Source of the DNA: Ruegeria profundi
Lineage (GTDB): Bacteria; Pseudomonadota; Alphaproteobacteria; Rhodobacterales; Rhodobacteraceae
Direction: 5' to 3'
NCBI RefSeq assembly: GCF_001507545.1
Contig: NZ_LQBP01000003.1
Location: forward strand, 310,001-374,000
Length of the DNA: 64,000 nt
In this document: one piece after another, positions 35,725-44,836 of the stretch
How positions within the stretch are numbered: the first letter of the stretch is position 1
Layout: each line of letters opens with the position of its first letter
Program-made: the position numbers and the translations under genes
The notes under the pieces: generated by a model
The model's input: only the letters and a program-made list of their open reading frames with translations
The model's database searches: none
What the model was told of the DNA's origin: nothing

Positions 35725-36345
35725 TTATGAGGCAAAACCAAAGGCCTTGAGGCCATCCAGAATGAACTGAACCGACAGCGCCGCCAGCAGCATCCCCAAC
35801 AACCGAGTAATGACGTTCAGCCCCGTTTTACCCAATATACGCGCGATCAGGCCGCCCAACAGAAAGAAAATCAGAACCACGGCCATGACCGCCAGCATCA
35901 CCAAGGTCGCCTCGGCAATGCCCAGAATGCCCGGATGCTGACCCGCCAGCAGGATGATTGTCGCAATCGAACCCGGCCCGGCCACAAGCGGAATTGCCAG
36001 CGGAAACACAGACGGGTCGGGGTGCTCTTCAACCTCGGCCCGATCCTCACGGCGTTTGGTACGACGTTCGAATAGCATATCGAGTGCGGTCAGAAACAAC
36101 AGCGCGCCACCAGCGACCTTGAACGCCTCCATCGAGATGCCGACAAAGCCCAGAACGGCCTCGCCGAAGGCGGCAAAGGCAACAAGGATACCAGACGCCA
36201 CGGCACAGGTGCGGTAGGCCGTTCTGCGGCGCTCACGCGCGTCCATTTCTTGCGTCATCGCAACAAAGATCGGGGTAGTACCGAATGGGTCGATCACCAC
36301 GAACAGGGTAGTAAACGCGGTGACGAAAAACGCCAGGTCAATCAC
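35725..36345 (-). CDS. MarC-family integral membrane protein
   Basis: The 206-residue protein has six predicted helices with the family motif FVVIDPFGTTPIFVAMTQ near the N-terminus and PLAIPLVAGPGSIATIILL in the middle. MarC proteins were once linked to multiple antibiotic resistance, but their transport role is not established. Its ATG overlaps the stop of the ABC-F gene (ATGA), so the two are co-translated. A charged loop (FERRTKRREDRAEVEEHPD) separates the halves. Confidence 0.9.
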   Translation of the reverse strand: MIDLAFFVTAFTTLFVVIDPFGTTPIFVAMTQEMDARERRRTAYRTCAVASGILVAFAAFGEAVLGFVGISMEAFKVAGGALLFLTALDMLFERRTKRREDRAEVEEHPDPSVFPLAIPLVAGPGSIATIILLAGQHPGILGIAEATLVMLAVMAVVLIFFLLGGLIARILGKTGLNVITRLLGMLLAALSVQFILDGLKAFGFAS

Positions 36346-38195
36346 GCGGCATTCTCGGCGTTTTCAAGGCGTTCGGCGGCCGCGACCCATAGGGCTTCGG
36401 CCTTTTGCATCGCCTCGACGACCTCGGCGAACTTGCGGTTCCAGGTTTCCAGATCGTTGATCCTGTCGTTTTCATACAGCGCCGGGTCCGCAAGCCTTGC
36501 CGATAGTTTTTCGTGCATATCCGTCAGCTTTTCGATCCGGTCCTCGCATCTACGCAGTTCGGCGCGCAGGGCCAGCATGGTATCGCGCGAAGGGCGTTTG
36601 GGCGTTACCACTTGTTGTTTTTCCTTGACCGGCTTGTCACGCGACAACAGCATGGCGCGATAGGCTTCAAGATCTTGCTCAAAGGGTTTGACCGTACCGT
36701 CCGAGACCAGCCACAGCCTGTCCGCGACCAGAGACAACAGATGCATATCGTGGCTGACCAGAACCACGGCACCGGAATAGGCGGTCAGTGCCTCGACGAG
36801 CGCCTCGCGGCTTTCGATGTCCAGGTGGTTGGTTGGCTCGTCGAGGATCAGCATGTGCGGGGCATCGATGGTGGCGATCAACAGTGACAGCCGAGCCTTT
36901 TGACCACCCGACAGACGACCGACCAGTGTTTCTGCCTGATCGGCGTTCAACCCGAACCCAGCCAGACGCGAGCGCCACTTTCCCGGAGCTTCGTCCGGGC
37001 GCAGCCGCCGCAGATGGTCAAGGGGCGTTTCGTCCACGTGCAATTCATCCACCTGATGCTGCGCGAAATAGCCAATGCGCAACCGGTTGCTACGGGTCAT
37101 CTTGCCCGCCATCAGGGGCAGACGATCAGACAGAAGCTTGGACAGGGTCGATTTGCCCTGACCGTTCTTGCCCAGCAGGGCGATGCGGTCATCCTGATCA
37201 ATACGCAGGTTCAGGCGTCGCAACACCTCGGTCTCGCCATATCCCGTGACGCCGCCTTCTATCTGAATGATCGGCGGCGACAATTCCTCGGCCTCGGGGA
37301 ATGAAAAGGCGCGCAACGCGGCTTCTTGTGGCGTTGAAACCAGTTGGATGCGCTCGATCATCTTCAGGCGCGATTGTGCTTGAACCGCCTTGGATGCCTT
37401 ATAGCGGAACCGATCCACAAAGCTTTGCAAATGGGCGATGCGCGCTTTGGCCTTCGCATTCTCGGATTCGGCCTGCGCCAGACGTTCAGCCCGACGTTCG
37501 GCAAATTTGTCGTAAGGCACCGCGTAATAGGTGAGTTTTCGATCCTCAAGGTGCAGAATCGAGCCAACCGCACGGTTCAGCAACCCGCGGTCGTGGCTGA
37601 TGATGATCACGGTATGGGGGTATTTCGCCAGATAACTCTCCAGCCAAAGCGCACCTTCAAGGTCCAGATAGTTGGTCGGTTCGTCCAGCAGCAGCAGGTC
37701 AGGTTGTGCAAACAACACCGCCGCCAACGCAACGCGCATTCGCCAACCACCCGAGAAATCGGAACATGGGCGCAGTTGGTCATCATCATCAAACCCCAAA
37801 CCCTTAAGGATCGAGGCCGCTCGGGCCTCGGCCGACCAGGCGTCGATATCGGCCAGACGCGTCTGAATATCGGCAATGCGCGCGGGGTCTTCGGCGGTCT
37901 CGGCCTCGGCCATCAGCGAGCTGCGCTCGGTATCCGCGGCAAGAACTGTATTGATCAGCGAGACATCAGAGGACGGCACCTCTTGTGCCACCCCTCCGAT
38001 CCGGGCGCGTTTCGGCAGGGCGATATTACCCGACTCCAAGGCCAACTCGCCCCGGATCAAACGGAACAGGGTGGTTTTTCCGGTCCCATTGCGACCAACC
38101 AGACCAACCTTGTGGCCATCCGGAATGGTTGCGCTGGCACCGTCAAAAAGAGGGCGGCCTTCGACCGCATAGGTGATGTCTTCGATCCGTAACAT
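36342..38195 (-). CDS. ABC-F ATPase (Uup/YheS-like)
   Basis: The 617-residue soluble protein has two ABC domains: Walker A GRNGTGKTTL and GKNGQGKSTL, signatures FSGGWRMRVAL and LSGGQKARLSL, Walker B DLLLLDEPTNYLDL and MLILDEPTNHLDI. The linker between the domains (about 230-290) is basic and helical, the P-site tRNA interaction motif of ribosome-acting ABC-F proteins. A C-terminal coiled coil (about 545-610, RAELRRCEDRIEKLTDMHEK) is present. Such proteins act on stalled ribosomes or in ribosome assembly rather than in transport. YheS is the nearest assignment; Uup is possible because of the tail. Confidence 0.9.
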   Translation of the reverse strand: MLRIEDITYAVEGRPLFDGASATIPDGHKVGLVGRNGTGKTTLFRLIRGELALESGNIALPKRARIGGVAQEVPSSDVSLINTVLAADTERSSLMAEAETAEDPARIADIQTRLADIDAWSAEARAASILKGLGFDDDDQLRPCSDFSGGWRMRVALAAVLFAQPDLLLLDEPTNYLDLEGALWLESYLAKYPHTVIIISHDRGLLNRAVGSILHLEDRKLTYYAVPYDKFAERRAERLAQAESENAKAKARIAHLQSFVDRFRYKASKAVQAQSRLKMIERIQLVSTPQEAALRAFSFPEAEELSPPIIQIEGGVTGYGETEVLRRLNLRIDQDDRIALLGKNGQGKSTLSKLLSDRLPLMAGKMTRSNRLRIGYFAQHQVDELHVDETPLDHLRRLRPDEAPGKWRSRLAGFGLNADQAETLVGRLSGGQKARLSLLIATIDAPHMLILDEPTNHLDIESREALVEALTAYSGAVVLVSHDMHLLSLVADRLWLVSDGTVKPFEQDLEAYRAMLLSRDKPVKEKQQVVTPKRPSRDTMLALRAELRRCEDRIEKLTDMHEKLSARLADPALYENDRINDLETWNRKFAEVVEAMQKAEALWVAAAERLENAENAA

Positions 38196-38299
38196 GCGCC
38201 GCTCTTATCAGAGCATCCGAGACGCCGCCAGCGGGTAGGCGTGTTCATTACTGAACCTATGTGCTAGCGCTGGTCCGGTTGGCTTTGGACGGATAAAAA

Positions 38300-39502
38300 A
38301 TGCGCGCGGCTTCTTCGCCTCCTTCCCTGATTACCTTGGTGTTCGCGACCGCATTGTCAGTTTTGACGCTGAATATGTTCCTGCCATCGCTGGCACGAAT
38401 GGCCGAGGATTTTCAGGTCGATTACGCGTTGGTGAACCTCTCGGTCGCCGGTTATCTGGCCGTATCTGCCGTGCTGCAACTGGTAATGGGGCCGTTGTCT
38501 GACCGGTTTGGTCGTCGACCCATCCTTTTGATCTGTATGTCTGTTTTCGTGTTGGCCTCGGTCGGTTGCGTTCTGGCCGACACGATCTGGGGCTTTCTTG
38601 GGTTTCGATTGCTACAGGCCGCAGTCGTGGCCGGGCCTGTTCTGTCCAGCGCTGCCATACGGGACATGCATCCACCCAACGAGGCCGCCAGCAAGTTAGG
38701 GTATGTCACGATGGCGATGGCACTGGCCCCGATGCTGGGTCCGATGCTGGGCGGTGCGCTCGACAGCTTGTTCGGTTGGCGCGCAGGCTTTGTCCTGTAT
38801 TCAATACTGGGGGCAGGGGTTCTGGTTCTGTTGTGGGCCGATATGGGAGAGACCAATACCAATCGATCCTCAACTTTTGCGGCCCAGCTGGCGGAATACC
38901 CTCACCTGTTTCGCGCCCGCAGGTTCTGGGGGTACGCCCTATGCGCGGCGTTTTCTATCGGAGGGTTCTACAGCTTCATCACCGGAGCGCCCCTTGTGGC
39001 GGCGGCGTGGTTCGATCTTAGCCCCGCGATGCTGGGGTTGGGGATTGGTATTATCACGGGCGGCTTCATGGTGGGCAATTTCATCACTGGACGGATCGCA
39101 GCGCGAACAAAGCTGACCACAATGATCCTGATCGGGCGTGTTGTCGCGTCGACAGGGCCGCTTGGGGGTGTGTTGCTGTTCCTAGCGGATCTCGGTTCGG
39201 TTTGGGTCTTCTTCGGGTCTGCCATCTTCGTCGGGTTCGGCAACGGTCTGACAAATGCCAACGCTAGCGCAGGTCTGATGTCAGTCCGCCCCAAACTGGC
39301 AGGTAGCGCTGCGGGTCTTTCGGGGGCGATGATCGTTGCCCTGGGCGCTGTTCTGACCTCGCTTACCGGGCTTTGGGTCAGCCCCGAAAACGGTCCGTTC
39401 CTTGTGTTGGGAATGATGTGGGCGTGCAGCTTCGCGGGTCTGCTGGCTGTCCTGTATGTGCGCTGGGTCGACAGGCGCGACCCATTGCCCGACGCGATCT
39501 GA
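38300..39502 (+). CDS. Bcr/CflA-type drug efflux MFS transporter
   Basis: The 400-residue protein has twelve predicted helices of the DHA1 family. Marks of the Bcr/CflA branch are FLPSLARMAEDFQVDYALVN, the loop MGPLSDRFGRRPILL, and the helix-5 stretch YVTMAMALAPMLGPMLGGAL with the antiporter motif. It probably exports drugs or small metabolites by proton antiport. It has its own promoter region, divergent from the ABC-F gene, where the short inverted repeat GTTCA-TTAC-TGAAC lies at 38243-38256. Confidence 0.9.
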   Translation: MRAASSPPSLITLVFATALSVLTLNMFLPSLARMAEDFQVDYALVNLSVAGYLAVSAVLQLVMGPLSDRFGRRPILLICMSVFVLASVGCVLADTIWGFLGFRLLQAAVVAGPVLSSAAIRDMHPPNEAASKLGYVTMAMALAPMLGPMLGGALDSLFGWRAGFVLYSILGAGVLVLLWADMGETNTNRSSTFAAQLAEYPHLFRARRFWGYALCAAFSIGGFYSFITGAPLVAAAWFDLSPAMLGLGIGIITGGFMVGNFITGRIAARTKLTTMILIGRVVASTGPLGGVLLFLADLGSVWVFFGSAIFVGFGNGLTNANASAGLMSVRPKLAGSAAGLSGAMIVALGAVLTSLTGLWVSPENGPFLVLGMMWACSFAGLLAVLYVRWVDRRDPLPDAI

Positions 39503-39604
39503 GCCGCAGCGCATCATAGTGCTTTTCATATCGCAAATACCGTGATACGCGGCGCGCGATGGATTTCGGCGCGACCCCGCGCCTTAAGGTAAGGAGAGGC
39601 CAAA

Positions 39605-40027
39605 ATGGCACTGGAACGCACATTCTCGATCATCAAGCCCGATGCAACCCGCCGCAATCTGACTGGCAAGATCAACGCCAAGTTCGAAGAAGCTGGACTG
39701 CGCATCGTTGCGCAAAAGCGCATCCACATGACCAAGGAACAGGCTGGCAAGTTCTACGAAGTGCATGCTGAGCGCCCGTTCTATGACGAACTGTGCGAGT
39801 TCATGTCCTCGGCTCCGGTTGTTGTTCAGGTTCTGGAAGGCGAGGGCGCCATTGCAAAGAACCGCGAAGTCATGGGCGCAACCAACCCCGCAGACGCGGC
39901 CCCCGGCACCATCCGCGCCGAGTTTGCCGAGTCGGTTGGTGAAAACTCGGTCCACGGATCGGACGCACCGGAAACCGCTGCTGTGGAAATCGCGTATTTC
40001 TTCTCGGGAATCGAACTGGTTGGCTAA
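39605..40027 (+). CDS. ndk: Nucleoside diphosphate kinase
   Basis: The 140-residue enzyme balances nucleoside triphosphates by a ping-pong phosphohistidine mechanism. [19 protein letters not shown] at the N-terminus and the active-site [16 protein letters not shown] with His117 are complete. AAGGTAAGGAGAGG gives a strong ribosome-binding site. A good terminator follows 24 bases after the stop, so the gene is monocistronic. Confidence 0.97.
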   Translation: MALERTFSIIKPDATRRNLTGKINAKFEEAGLRIVAQKRIHMTKEQAGKFYEVHAERPFYDELCEFMSSAPVVVQVLEGEGAIAKNREVMGATNPADAAPGTIRAEFAESVGENSVHGSDAPETAAVEIAYFFSGIELVG

Positions 40028-40050
40028 ACTGCCATCAGCTTGGATTTTAG

Positions 40051-40082
40051 GGCCGCTCCCGGTATCGGGTGTGGCCTTTTTT
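40051..40082 (+). terminator. Rho-independent terminator of ndk
   Basis: GGCCGC...GTGGCC with an inner CCCG/CGGG stem (40051-40076) is followed by TTTTTT (40077-40082). The last bases overlap the end of the convergent TfoX-C gene. Confidence 0.88.
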
Positions 40083-40428
40083 ATACGGGTTTGAGATCGT
40101 CTGCCGAGACACGCACGCCAACCGCATCCAAATCCGAGATTATCTGCGTTTCGGGCTTTAAACTGACACTGGCTTTTATTGCGTCAAATCGTTGGCGCAG
40201 CGCCTTTTTCTCTTCGCCTTTGCAGTCGTTCCAGGGCCGGCCTTGCAGGCCCATGACCAGCACGTAATACCCAATAAAATGCGGGCGCGTACCGGCCTGA
40301 AGTATGCGCGCATAAGCTTCATCCGGACCCATCTCGCGCAGGTGTTGCGCCGAGTGGATGCCTGCCTTTGCGCAGGCTTGCTCAAATGCCGGGCCGAGAT
40401 TGCGGATCGAAGTGATGGGGTCAGACAT
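40081..40428 (-). CDS. TfoX C-terminal domain protein
   Basis: The 115-residue protein consists of only the C-terminal (helix-hairpin-helix-like) domain of the TfoX/Sxy competence regulator family. It has DPITSIRNLGPAFEQACAKA, then GIHSAQHLREMGPDEAYARI and YYVLVMGLQGRPWNDC. Stand-alone proteins of this kind are common in alphaproteobacteria and their role is not defined. Two start codons are possible (40434 or 40428); MSDPITS is the usual family start. No clear ribosome-binding site is visible. It is convergent with ndk. Confidence 0.82.
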   Translation of the reverse strand: MSDPITSIRNLGPAFEQACAKAGIHSAQHLREMGPDEAYARILQAGTRPHFIGYYVLVMGLQGRPWNDCKGEEKKALRQRFDAIKASVSLKPETQIISDLDAVGVRVSADDLKPV

Positions 40429-40731
40429 GCGCATCTAATAGCCATGTGCTGCGGTGATGTCGACCTGACGCAGGATCAGAATTTCATCGGACTTGCCACA
40501 TGCGGCGATGTGCGATTTCATGAGTTCGTGTCGTAATGGGGTTCGGATGTCAAAGAGTAGGTGTATCGGCGAAATATCCGGCAACAGAAAAAAGAAAGCG
40601 TCGCTTGGGTTAAACAGCAAGACAACAAGGACCTTCAGACTCTGCTTGATAGACGAAGGTGCCAGTAATCAGAAAGTAACTGCGACACTAGAGAACGACT
40701 ACCTTGATACTTGGAAAAAAGGTCGCTCGTT
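40429..40731. other. Gene-free stretch upstream of the CHAD-ParA-CYTH unit
   Basis: About 300 bases with no convincing gene; a short plus-strand frame (40493-40735) has no family likeness and no ribosome-binding site. Promoters for the tfoX-C gene and the CHAD operon should lie here. I looked for a Pho box and saw no convincing one. Confidence 0.5.
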
Positions 40732-42246
40732 ATGAAGCAGACAAGTGGTTTCTTTGTCCTTCCGGGTCGATTTGATGTAAACAAACTCGCTGGTGAGCTG
40801 AAAGGTTTGACCCCGGTGTTCGACGCGCCGACAACTGCCTGCGTGTTCAACCTGCTGGACTGCCATGATCAGTCATTGCGGGCAGAAGGGCGGTTATTGC
40901 TTGAGATCAACGGCAAGTTGCACCTGCTGCAAAGCGACGGCGAGGTGTTGGTTCAAGACAGCGGCAAAGCAAGATTTGTGCAGGATTTGCCAGAAGGTCC
41001 GGTGCGTGACGCCTTGGCTGGATTTCCCAAGCTGCGCGCGTTGATGAGCATCGGGACCGGCACGATGGAGCTCGGCACCTACAAGGTGCTGGACGACCTG
41101 CAAAAGACACAAGTTCGGGGCAGTGTCTTTTCGCTAACCTCGGAGAAAGGACAGGTCGCGCTTGTGCATGTTCAGCCTATGCGCGGCTACGACCGGGCCT
41201 TTCAATCCGTCTGTTCGACGTTGCAGAGCATCACGGCGGGAACGTCTGGTCTCGAGCCTGTGTTTCAAACCCTTTTGCGAGACAGCATTCCCTATAACGC
41301 CAAGCCCGAGGTTCAACTGGGCACGCAGGAGCCGTCGATCGAAGTGGCCGTGGATATTATCCGTACTTTTCTGGCCGTTGCACGCCAGAATGAAGCGGGG
41401 GTCATTGCTGATATCGACACTGAATTCCTGCACGATTATCGCGTTTCGCTGCGGAGAATCCGGTCTGTTCTGAGCCTGTTCAAAGGCGTGTTTTCTCCAA
41501 AACAGACAGACGCGTTGAAACGTGAATTCTCGGACCTGATGGCGCCAACCGGGCGTGTGCGGGATTTGGATGTCTATCTTTTGGAGAAAGACATCTACTT
41601 CAATCTGATACCGCCCAATCTTCATCCGGGCGTGCAAGCCATGTTTGAGCAATTCGAAAAGGAAAGGACAAAAGCCCTTACAAGCCTGTCCAAACGCTTT
41701 CGAAGCGCGACTTACGAACGACAGATGAACGATCTTTCAAAGTTGTTTTCTGGTACCAAGGGGTTGGAACCGGGCCCAAATGCGAAACGCGGTGCCTATG
41801 ACTACGCCTGTGCGCTGATTTGGAAGCGGTATCGCAAGGTGTGCAAACTGGCGCGCAGCATCACTCCTGACACCCCGGATGAGATCGTGCATGACCTGCG
41901 GATCGATTGCAAAAAACTGCGATACTTGATGGAGTTCTTTGCCCCTCTGTTCGACAAAGGTGATTTCAAAACGCTCATCAAACCACTGAAAAAGCTTCAG
42001 GATAACCTTGGCCTGTTCAACGACTACTCGGTCCAGCAAGAAGCGTTGCATGCGTTTGTTGCGGCCCAAAGCAACGCGCAGGGTCGCGCGAATGCTCAGC
42101 TTGCCATGTCCGTCGGTGGCTTGATTGCCGTGCTGGACCAGCGCCAAAAAGCCGAGCGTGAGCGCGTGATCGCCAATTTCCAACATTTCGACAGCCCGGA
42201 CATCCAGGACCTGTTCCGAACCCTGTTTCACCATAAGGAGGACTGA
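40732..42246 (+). CDS. CHAD-domain protein with CYTH-like N-terminus (polyphosphate-binding candidate)
   Basis: The 504-residue protein ends in a CHAD domain (about 200-495). The conserved histidine helices are visible: FLHDYRVSLRRIRSVLSLF and VHDLRIDCKKLRYLMEFF. CHAD domains are known to bind polyphosphate and target proteins to polyphosphate granules. The first 150 residues look like an eroded CYTH fold: LLDCHDQSLRAEGRLLLEI parallels the usual YLDTPD...LR..G..LR, but most phosphate-binding Arg/Lys are gone, so catalysis is unlikely. The start is the ATG following AAAAAAGG at 9 bases; a TTG seven codons earlier is less likely. The ParA gene begins 3 bases after the stop, and a CYTH gene follows. 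Confidence 0.88.
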   Translation: MKQTSGFFVLPGRFDVNKLAGELKGLTPVFDAPTTACVFNLLDCHDQSLRAEGRLLLEINGKLHLLQSDGEVLVQDSGKARFVQDLPEGPVRDALAGFPKLRALMSIGTGTMELGTYKVLDDLQKTQVRGSVFSLTSEKGQVALVHVQPMRGYDRAFQSVCSTLQSITAGTSGLEPVFQTLLRDSIPYNAKPEVQLGTQEPSIEVAVDIIRTFLAVARQNEAGVIADIDTEFLHDYRVSLRRIRSVLSLFKGVFSPKQTDALKREFSDLMAPTGRVRDLDVYLLEKDIYFNLIPPNLHPGVQAMFEQFEKERTKALTSLSKRFRSATYERQMNDLSKLFSGTKGLEPGPNAKRGAYDYACALIWKRYRKVCKLARSITPDTPDEIVHDLRIDCKKLRYLMEFFAPLFDKGDFKTLIKPLKKLQDNLGLFNDYSVQQEALHAFVAAQSNAQGRANAQLAMSVGGLIAVLDQRQKAERERVIANFQHFDSPDIQDLFRTLFHHKED

Positions 42247-42249
42247 GGC

Positions 42250-43005
42250 GTGAAGATCATTGCCTGCTACAGCAACAAGGGCGGTGTGGGTAAAACCGCA
42301 ACCTCGGTAAACCTGGCCTACGCCTATGCGCAAGCAGGGTTCAAAGTGCTGCTATGCGATCTTGATCCACAAGGGGCGTCTGGATTCTATTTTCGGGTGA
42401 AGCCCTCCAAGAAACTGACAGACGCCCGGTTTTTCGAGGACGTGCAGCGTTTTACCAAATCGATCCGGGCCAGTGATTTTGAAGGCTTGGACGTACTGCC
42501 TGCGAACCTGACTTTTCGCGATTTTGACGTGTTCCTCTCGCGGATGCGGAACAAACGATCACGGTTGAAAAAAGCGCTTGTTTCAGCGGGCAGCGACTAT
42601 GACGTTATCATACTGGACTGCCCACCAAACTTTTCTACCTTGTCCGAGAATATCTTCAAGGCTGCCGATTTGATCGTTGTACCCGTTATCCCTACGACGC
42701 TTTCTGAAAGAACGCTTGAGCAATTGGTCAGTTTCTTCGACGAACAAAAGTTGCCCAAGAAAAAGATAAAGGCGTTCTTCTCGATGGTGCAGCGGCGAAA
42801 GACTTTGCACCTTGAGACGATGGAAAAGATGCGAAAGCTATACAAAAAACGGTTTCTTCAAACAGAAGTACCATTTGCAGCGGATATCGAGCGGATGGGG
42901 CAAAATCGCGCCCCGGTCAGCATCTATGCCGGCCGCAGCGTGGCGAACACCGCCTATCAGGCGTTGTTTGATGAACTGGAAAACGGAGTGGTTTCAACCA
43001 AATGA
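42250..43005 (+). CDS. ParA/MinD-family ATPase
   Basis: The 251-residue ATPase has the deviant Walker A KGGVGKTATS (residues 10-19), the DLDPQGASGF motif and the Walker B-like VIILDCPPNFSTLSE. There is no N-terminal helix-turn-helix and no C-terminal MinD amphipathic tail, so it is a small cargo-positioning type (as in ParA, McdA or PpfA). It uses GTG as start, with AAGGAGGA 8 bases upstream. No ParB or plasmid functions are near, which argues against DNA partitioning. Sandwiched between CHAD and CYTH genes, it may position a polyphosphate body using the CHAD protein as adaptor. That is inference. Confidence 0.9.
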   Translation: MKIIACYSNKGGVGKTATSVNLAYAYAQAGFKVLLCDLDPQGASGFYFRVKPSKKLTDARFFEDVQRFTKSIRASDFEGLDVLPANLTFRDFDVFLSRMRNKRSRLKKALVSAGSDYDVIILDCPPNFSTLSENIFKAADLIVVPVIPTTLSERTLEQLVSFFDEQKLPKKKIKAFFSMVQRRKTLHLETMEKMRKLYKKRFLQTEVPFAADIERMGQNRAPVSIYAGRSVANTAYQALFDELENGVVSTK

Positions 43006-43469
43006 GTACGGAGATTGAGCGCAAGTTTCTGGTGGCAAAGTTGCCGGATCTGAGCGGCGCAGACAAAGCCGTCGTACGTCAGGGCTATTTGACTGCACCA
43101 GACGATTCAACGGAACTGCGCCTGCGTCAGAAGAACGATAAGTTCTTCCTGACCCTCAAGGGCGGCGGCACGATGGTGCGGGTTGAGCGTGAGGCCGAAA
43201 TCTCCTCTGAGCAATTTGAAACCTTCTGGCCCGAGACAGCGGGCCGCAGGGTGGAAAAGGAGCGCTATACCGGTCAGTTGCCGGACGGGCGCGTGTATGA
43301 ATTGGATGTGTTTCTTGGGGACTTGGCCCCGCTTCGATTGGTAGAGGTGGAGTTTCAAACTGAGGCAGAGGCCAGTGCCTACACGCCCCCTGATTGGTTT
43401 GGGGCCGATGTCACCGCGGATAAACGCTACAAGAACAAGACGATGGCAACTAGCGGCGTACCTGCCTAA
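43002..43469 (+). CDS. CYTH-domain phosphatase-like protein (triphosphate tunnel enzyme)
   Basis: The 155-residue protein is a complete CYTH domain. The N-terminal EIERKF gives the E-x-E-x-K signature; ELRLRQ, LTLKG, RVEREAEI, KERY, ELDVFLG and LVEVEF supply the basic and acidic residues of the tunnel, and ADKRYKN ends it. Such enzymes hydrolyse inorganic triphosphate or related substrates with Mg2+/Mn2+; adenylate cyclase and thiamine triphosphatase are family alternatives. It overlaps the ParA gene by four bases (ATGA) and overlaps the convergent kinase gene by four bases, leaving no room for a terminator. Confidence 0.92.
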   Translation: MSTEIERKFLVAKLPDLSGADKAVVRQGYLTAPDDSTELRLRQKNDKFFLTLKGGGTMVRVEREAEISSEQFETFWPETAGRRVEKERYTGQLPDGRVYELDVFLGDLAPLRLVEVEFQTEAEASAYTPPDWFGADVTADKRYKNKTMATSGVPA

Positions 43470-44836
43470 GTCTTTCGCGCCAGTTTGATCTTTGCCTCTA
43501 GTCCGGGATCGCAATTGCGTGCCTCAAACGCGCCAGCGTGCATGTGAGAAATCGCGGCCACCAGCGCCAGCCCCAGACCGGCGTTGCGTTCGGTGCGGGC
43601 GGGGTCAAGCGTGACAAACGGCATTTGCAGGCGCGACAGATCCTGTTGCGGAACACCAGGACCCTGATCACGGACGCTGAGGCATGTATAAGCGCCATCG
43701 TCAGATAAGTTGATTGTGACAGCCGTATCCTGCGGCGCATATCTCATTGCGTTTTCCAGTAGGTTTGACAGCGCTTGCGACAACAGAGGGCGATGCCCCG
43801 GTATGGGCGCGGTCGTTCCGGTGACCTTGAGTTGGATGCCCTGGTCACTGGCAACAGGCTCATACAACTCGACCACGTCTGCAACCAATTGCTGTAGGTC
43901 TACCGGTTCGAACTGTTCGCGTCCGACACCTGCCTCGGCCCGCGAGATTTCGGTCAGTTGCCCAAGCACGCGCAGCACGTGATCGATTTCCACACTGGCA
44001 CGCGCGATATCAATCGCGCGCTCCTTATCCGTTTTGGAAGGATCAGACAGTGTTTCGACCCGTTGTTTCAGGCGTGACAGAGGCGAGCGTAGATCATGCG
44101 CAATGGAATTCGACGTGGTGCGCAGGTTGCTGACCAGTTCTTCGATCCGGTCCAACATGGTGTTGAGCGTCCCGGACACCTGATCGAATTCATCCCCGGT
44201 GCCGCGCAGGGGCATTCGCCGGGACAGATCGCCCGAAACGATATCCTCGGCCGTATTGGCTATATCGGACAGGCGGGCAAAGACAAGTCGGGTGAACAAC
44301 CATCCGGTCAGAACGCTCAGCCCCAAGGCAATGCCCAAGGCGATGCCAACGGTTTGCAGCAGCACGCGATCAAATTGTTGTCGTGCAAGCGCGTCCCGGC
44401 CGACCAAAAGACGCTCACCTCCGGGAAGGCGAACCGAAGCGGCCGAGATCGGAACCAGTTCGTCATTGTCTGCGCGGCGCAACTCAAGATCGACCCAACC
44501 ACTGCCGGCGGCGATGTGATCAGGCCATTGTTTGAGGTTCCCCGCCAGCTTGACGCCAAACGGATCTGTCAGCAGATACAGGGCGTCTCTTTCCGCTGCG
44601 GTCGGAATGCGCCGCTCAATTGCCCTGAGCAACCCAAGCAGGCCGCGACGTTCATATTCATCCGCAAGCCCGGTCAGTTCGGCTGAGACGACTGAACGGG
44701 TTTCACCCTCAATCGTGCGGTTCGCCGTGACATAGACCAGCGCAAGGATGGTGGCCGTCAACAACGTACTCAGAGCCATGCTGGCCAGAATAAGACGTGT
44801 ACGGGAATTGTTGAAAGACAGTCGGATGTTATCCAT
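43466..44836 (-). CDS. Sensor histidine kinase
   Basis: The 456-residue kinase has two membrane helices (about 13-36 and 155-180) flanking a periplasmic sensor of about 120 residues. A HAMP linker, the H-box SNSIAHDLRSPLSRLKQ, the N-box LLENAMRYAP and the G-boxes DQGPGVP and GLGLALV follow. It should phosphorylate the response regulator encoded just upstream, whose gene overlaps this one by 8 bases. DegP lies next in the same direction, so an envelope-stress signal is likely but not proven. The C-terminus is complete. Confidence 0.93.
   Translation of the reverse strand: MDNIRLSFNNSRTRLILASMALSTLLTATILALVYVTANRTIEGETRSVVSAELTGLADEYERRGLLGLLRAIERRIPTAAERDALYLLTDPFGVKLAGNLKQWPDHIAAGSGWVDLELRRADNDELVPISAASVRLPGGERLLVGRDALARQQFDRVLLQTVGIALGIALGLSVLTGWLFTRLVFARLSDIANTAEDIVSGDLSRRMPLRGTGDEFDQVSGTLNTMLDRIEELVSNLRTTSNSIAHDLRSPLSRLKQRVETLSDPSKTDKERAIDIARASVEIDHVLRVLGQLTEISRAEAGVGREQFEPVDLQQLVADVVELYEPVASDQGIQLKVTGTTAPIPGHRPLLSQALSNLLENAMRYAPQDTAVTINLSDDGAYTCLSVRDQGPGVPQQDLSRLQMPFVTLDPARTERNAGLGLALVAAISHMHAGAFEARNCDPGLEAKIKLARKT

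Noticed and set aside
38243-38256. GTTCA-TTAC-TGAAC inverted repeat before the Bcr-like transporter
   Set aside because: Not the GTTC-N7-GTTC spacing of an SOS box, and 5-bp arms occur often by chance.
40493-40735. Short plus-strand frame of 80 codons before the CHAD gene
   Set aside because: Rich in Ser, Lys and Arg without a ribosome-binding site or likeness to known small proteins; runs into the CHAD start.
42250-43005. ParA gene as a sign of an integrated plasmid or partition locus
   Set aside because: No parB, parS-like repeats, replication gene or integrase accompany it; neighbours are CHAD and CYTH genes in a coupled unit.
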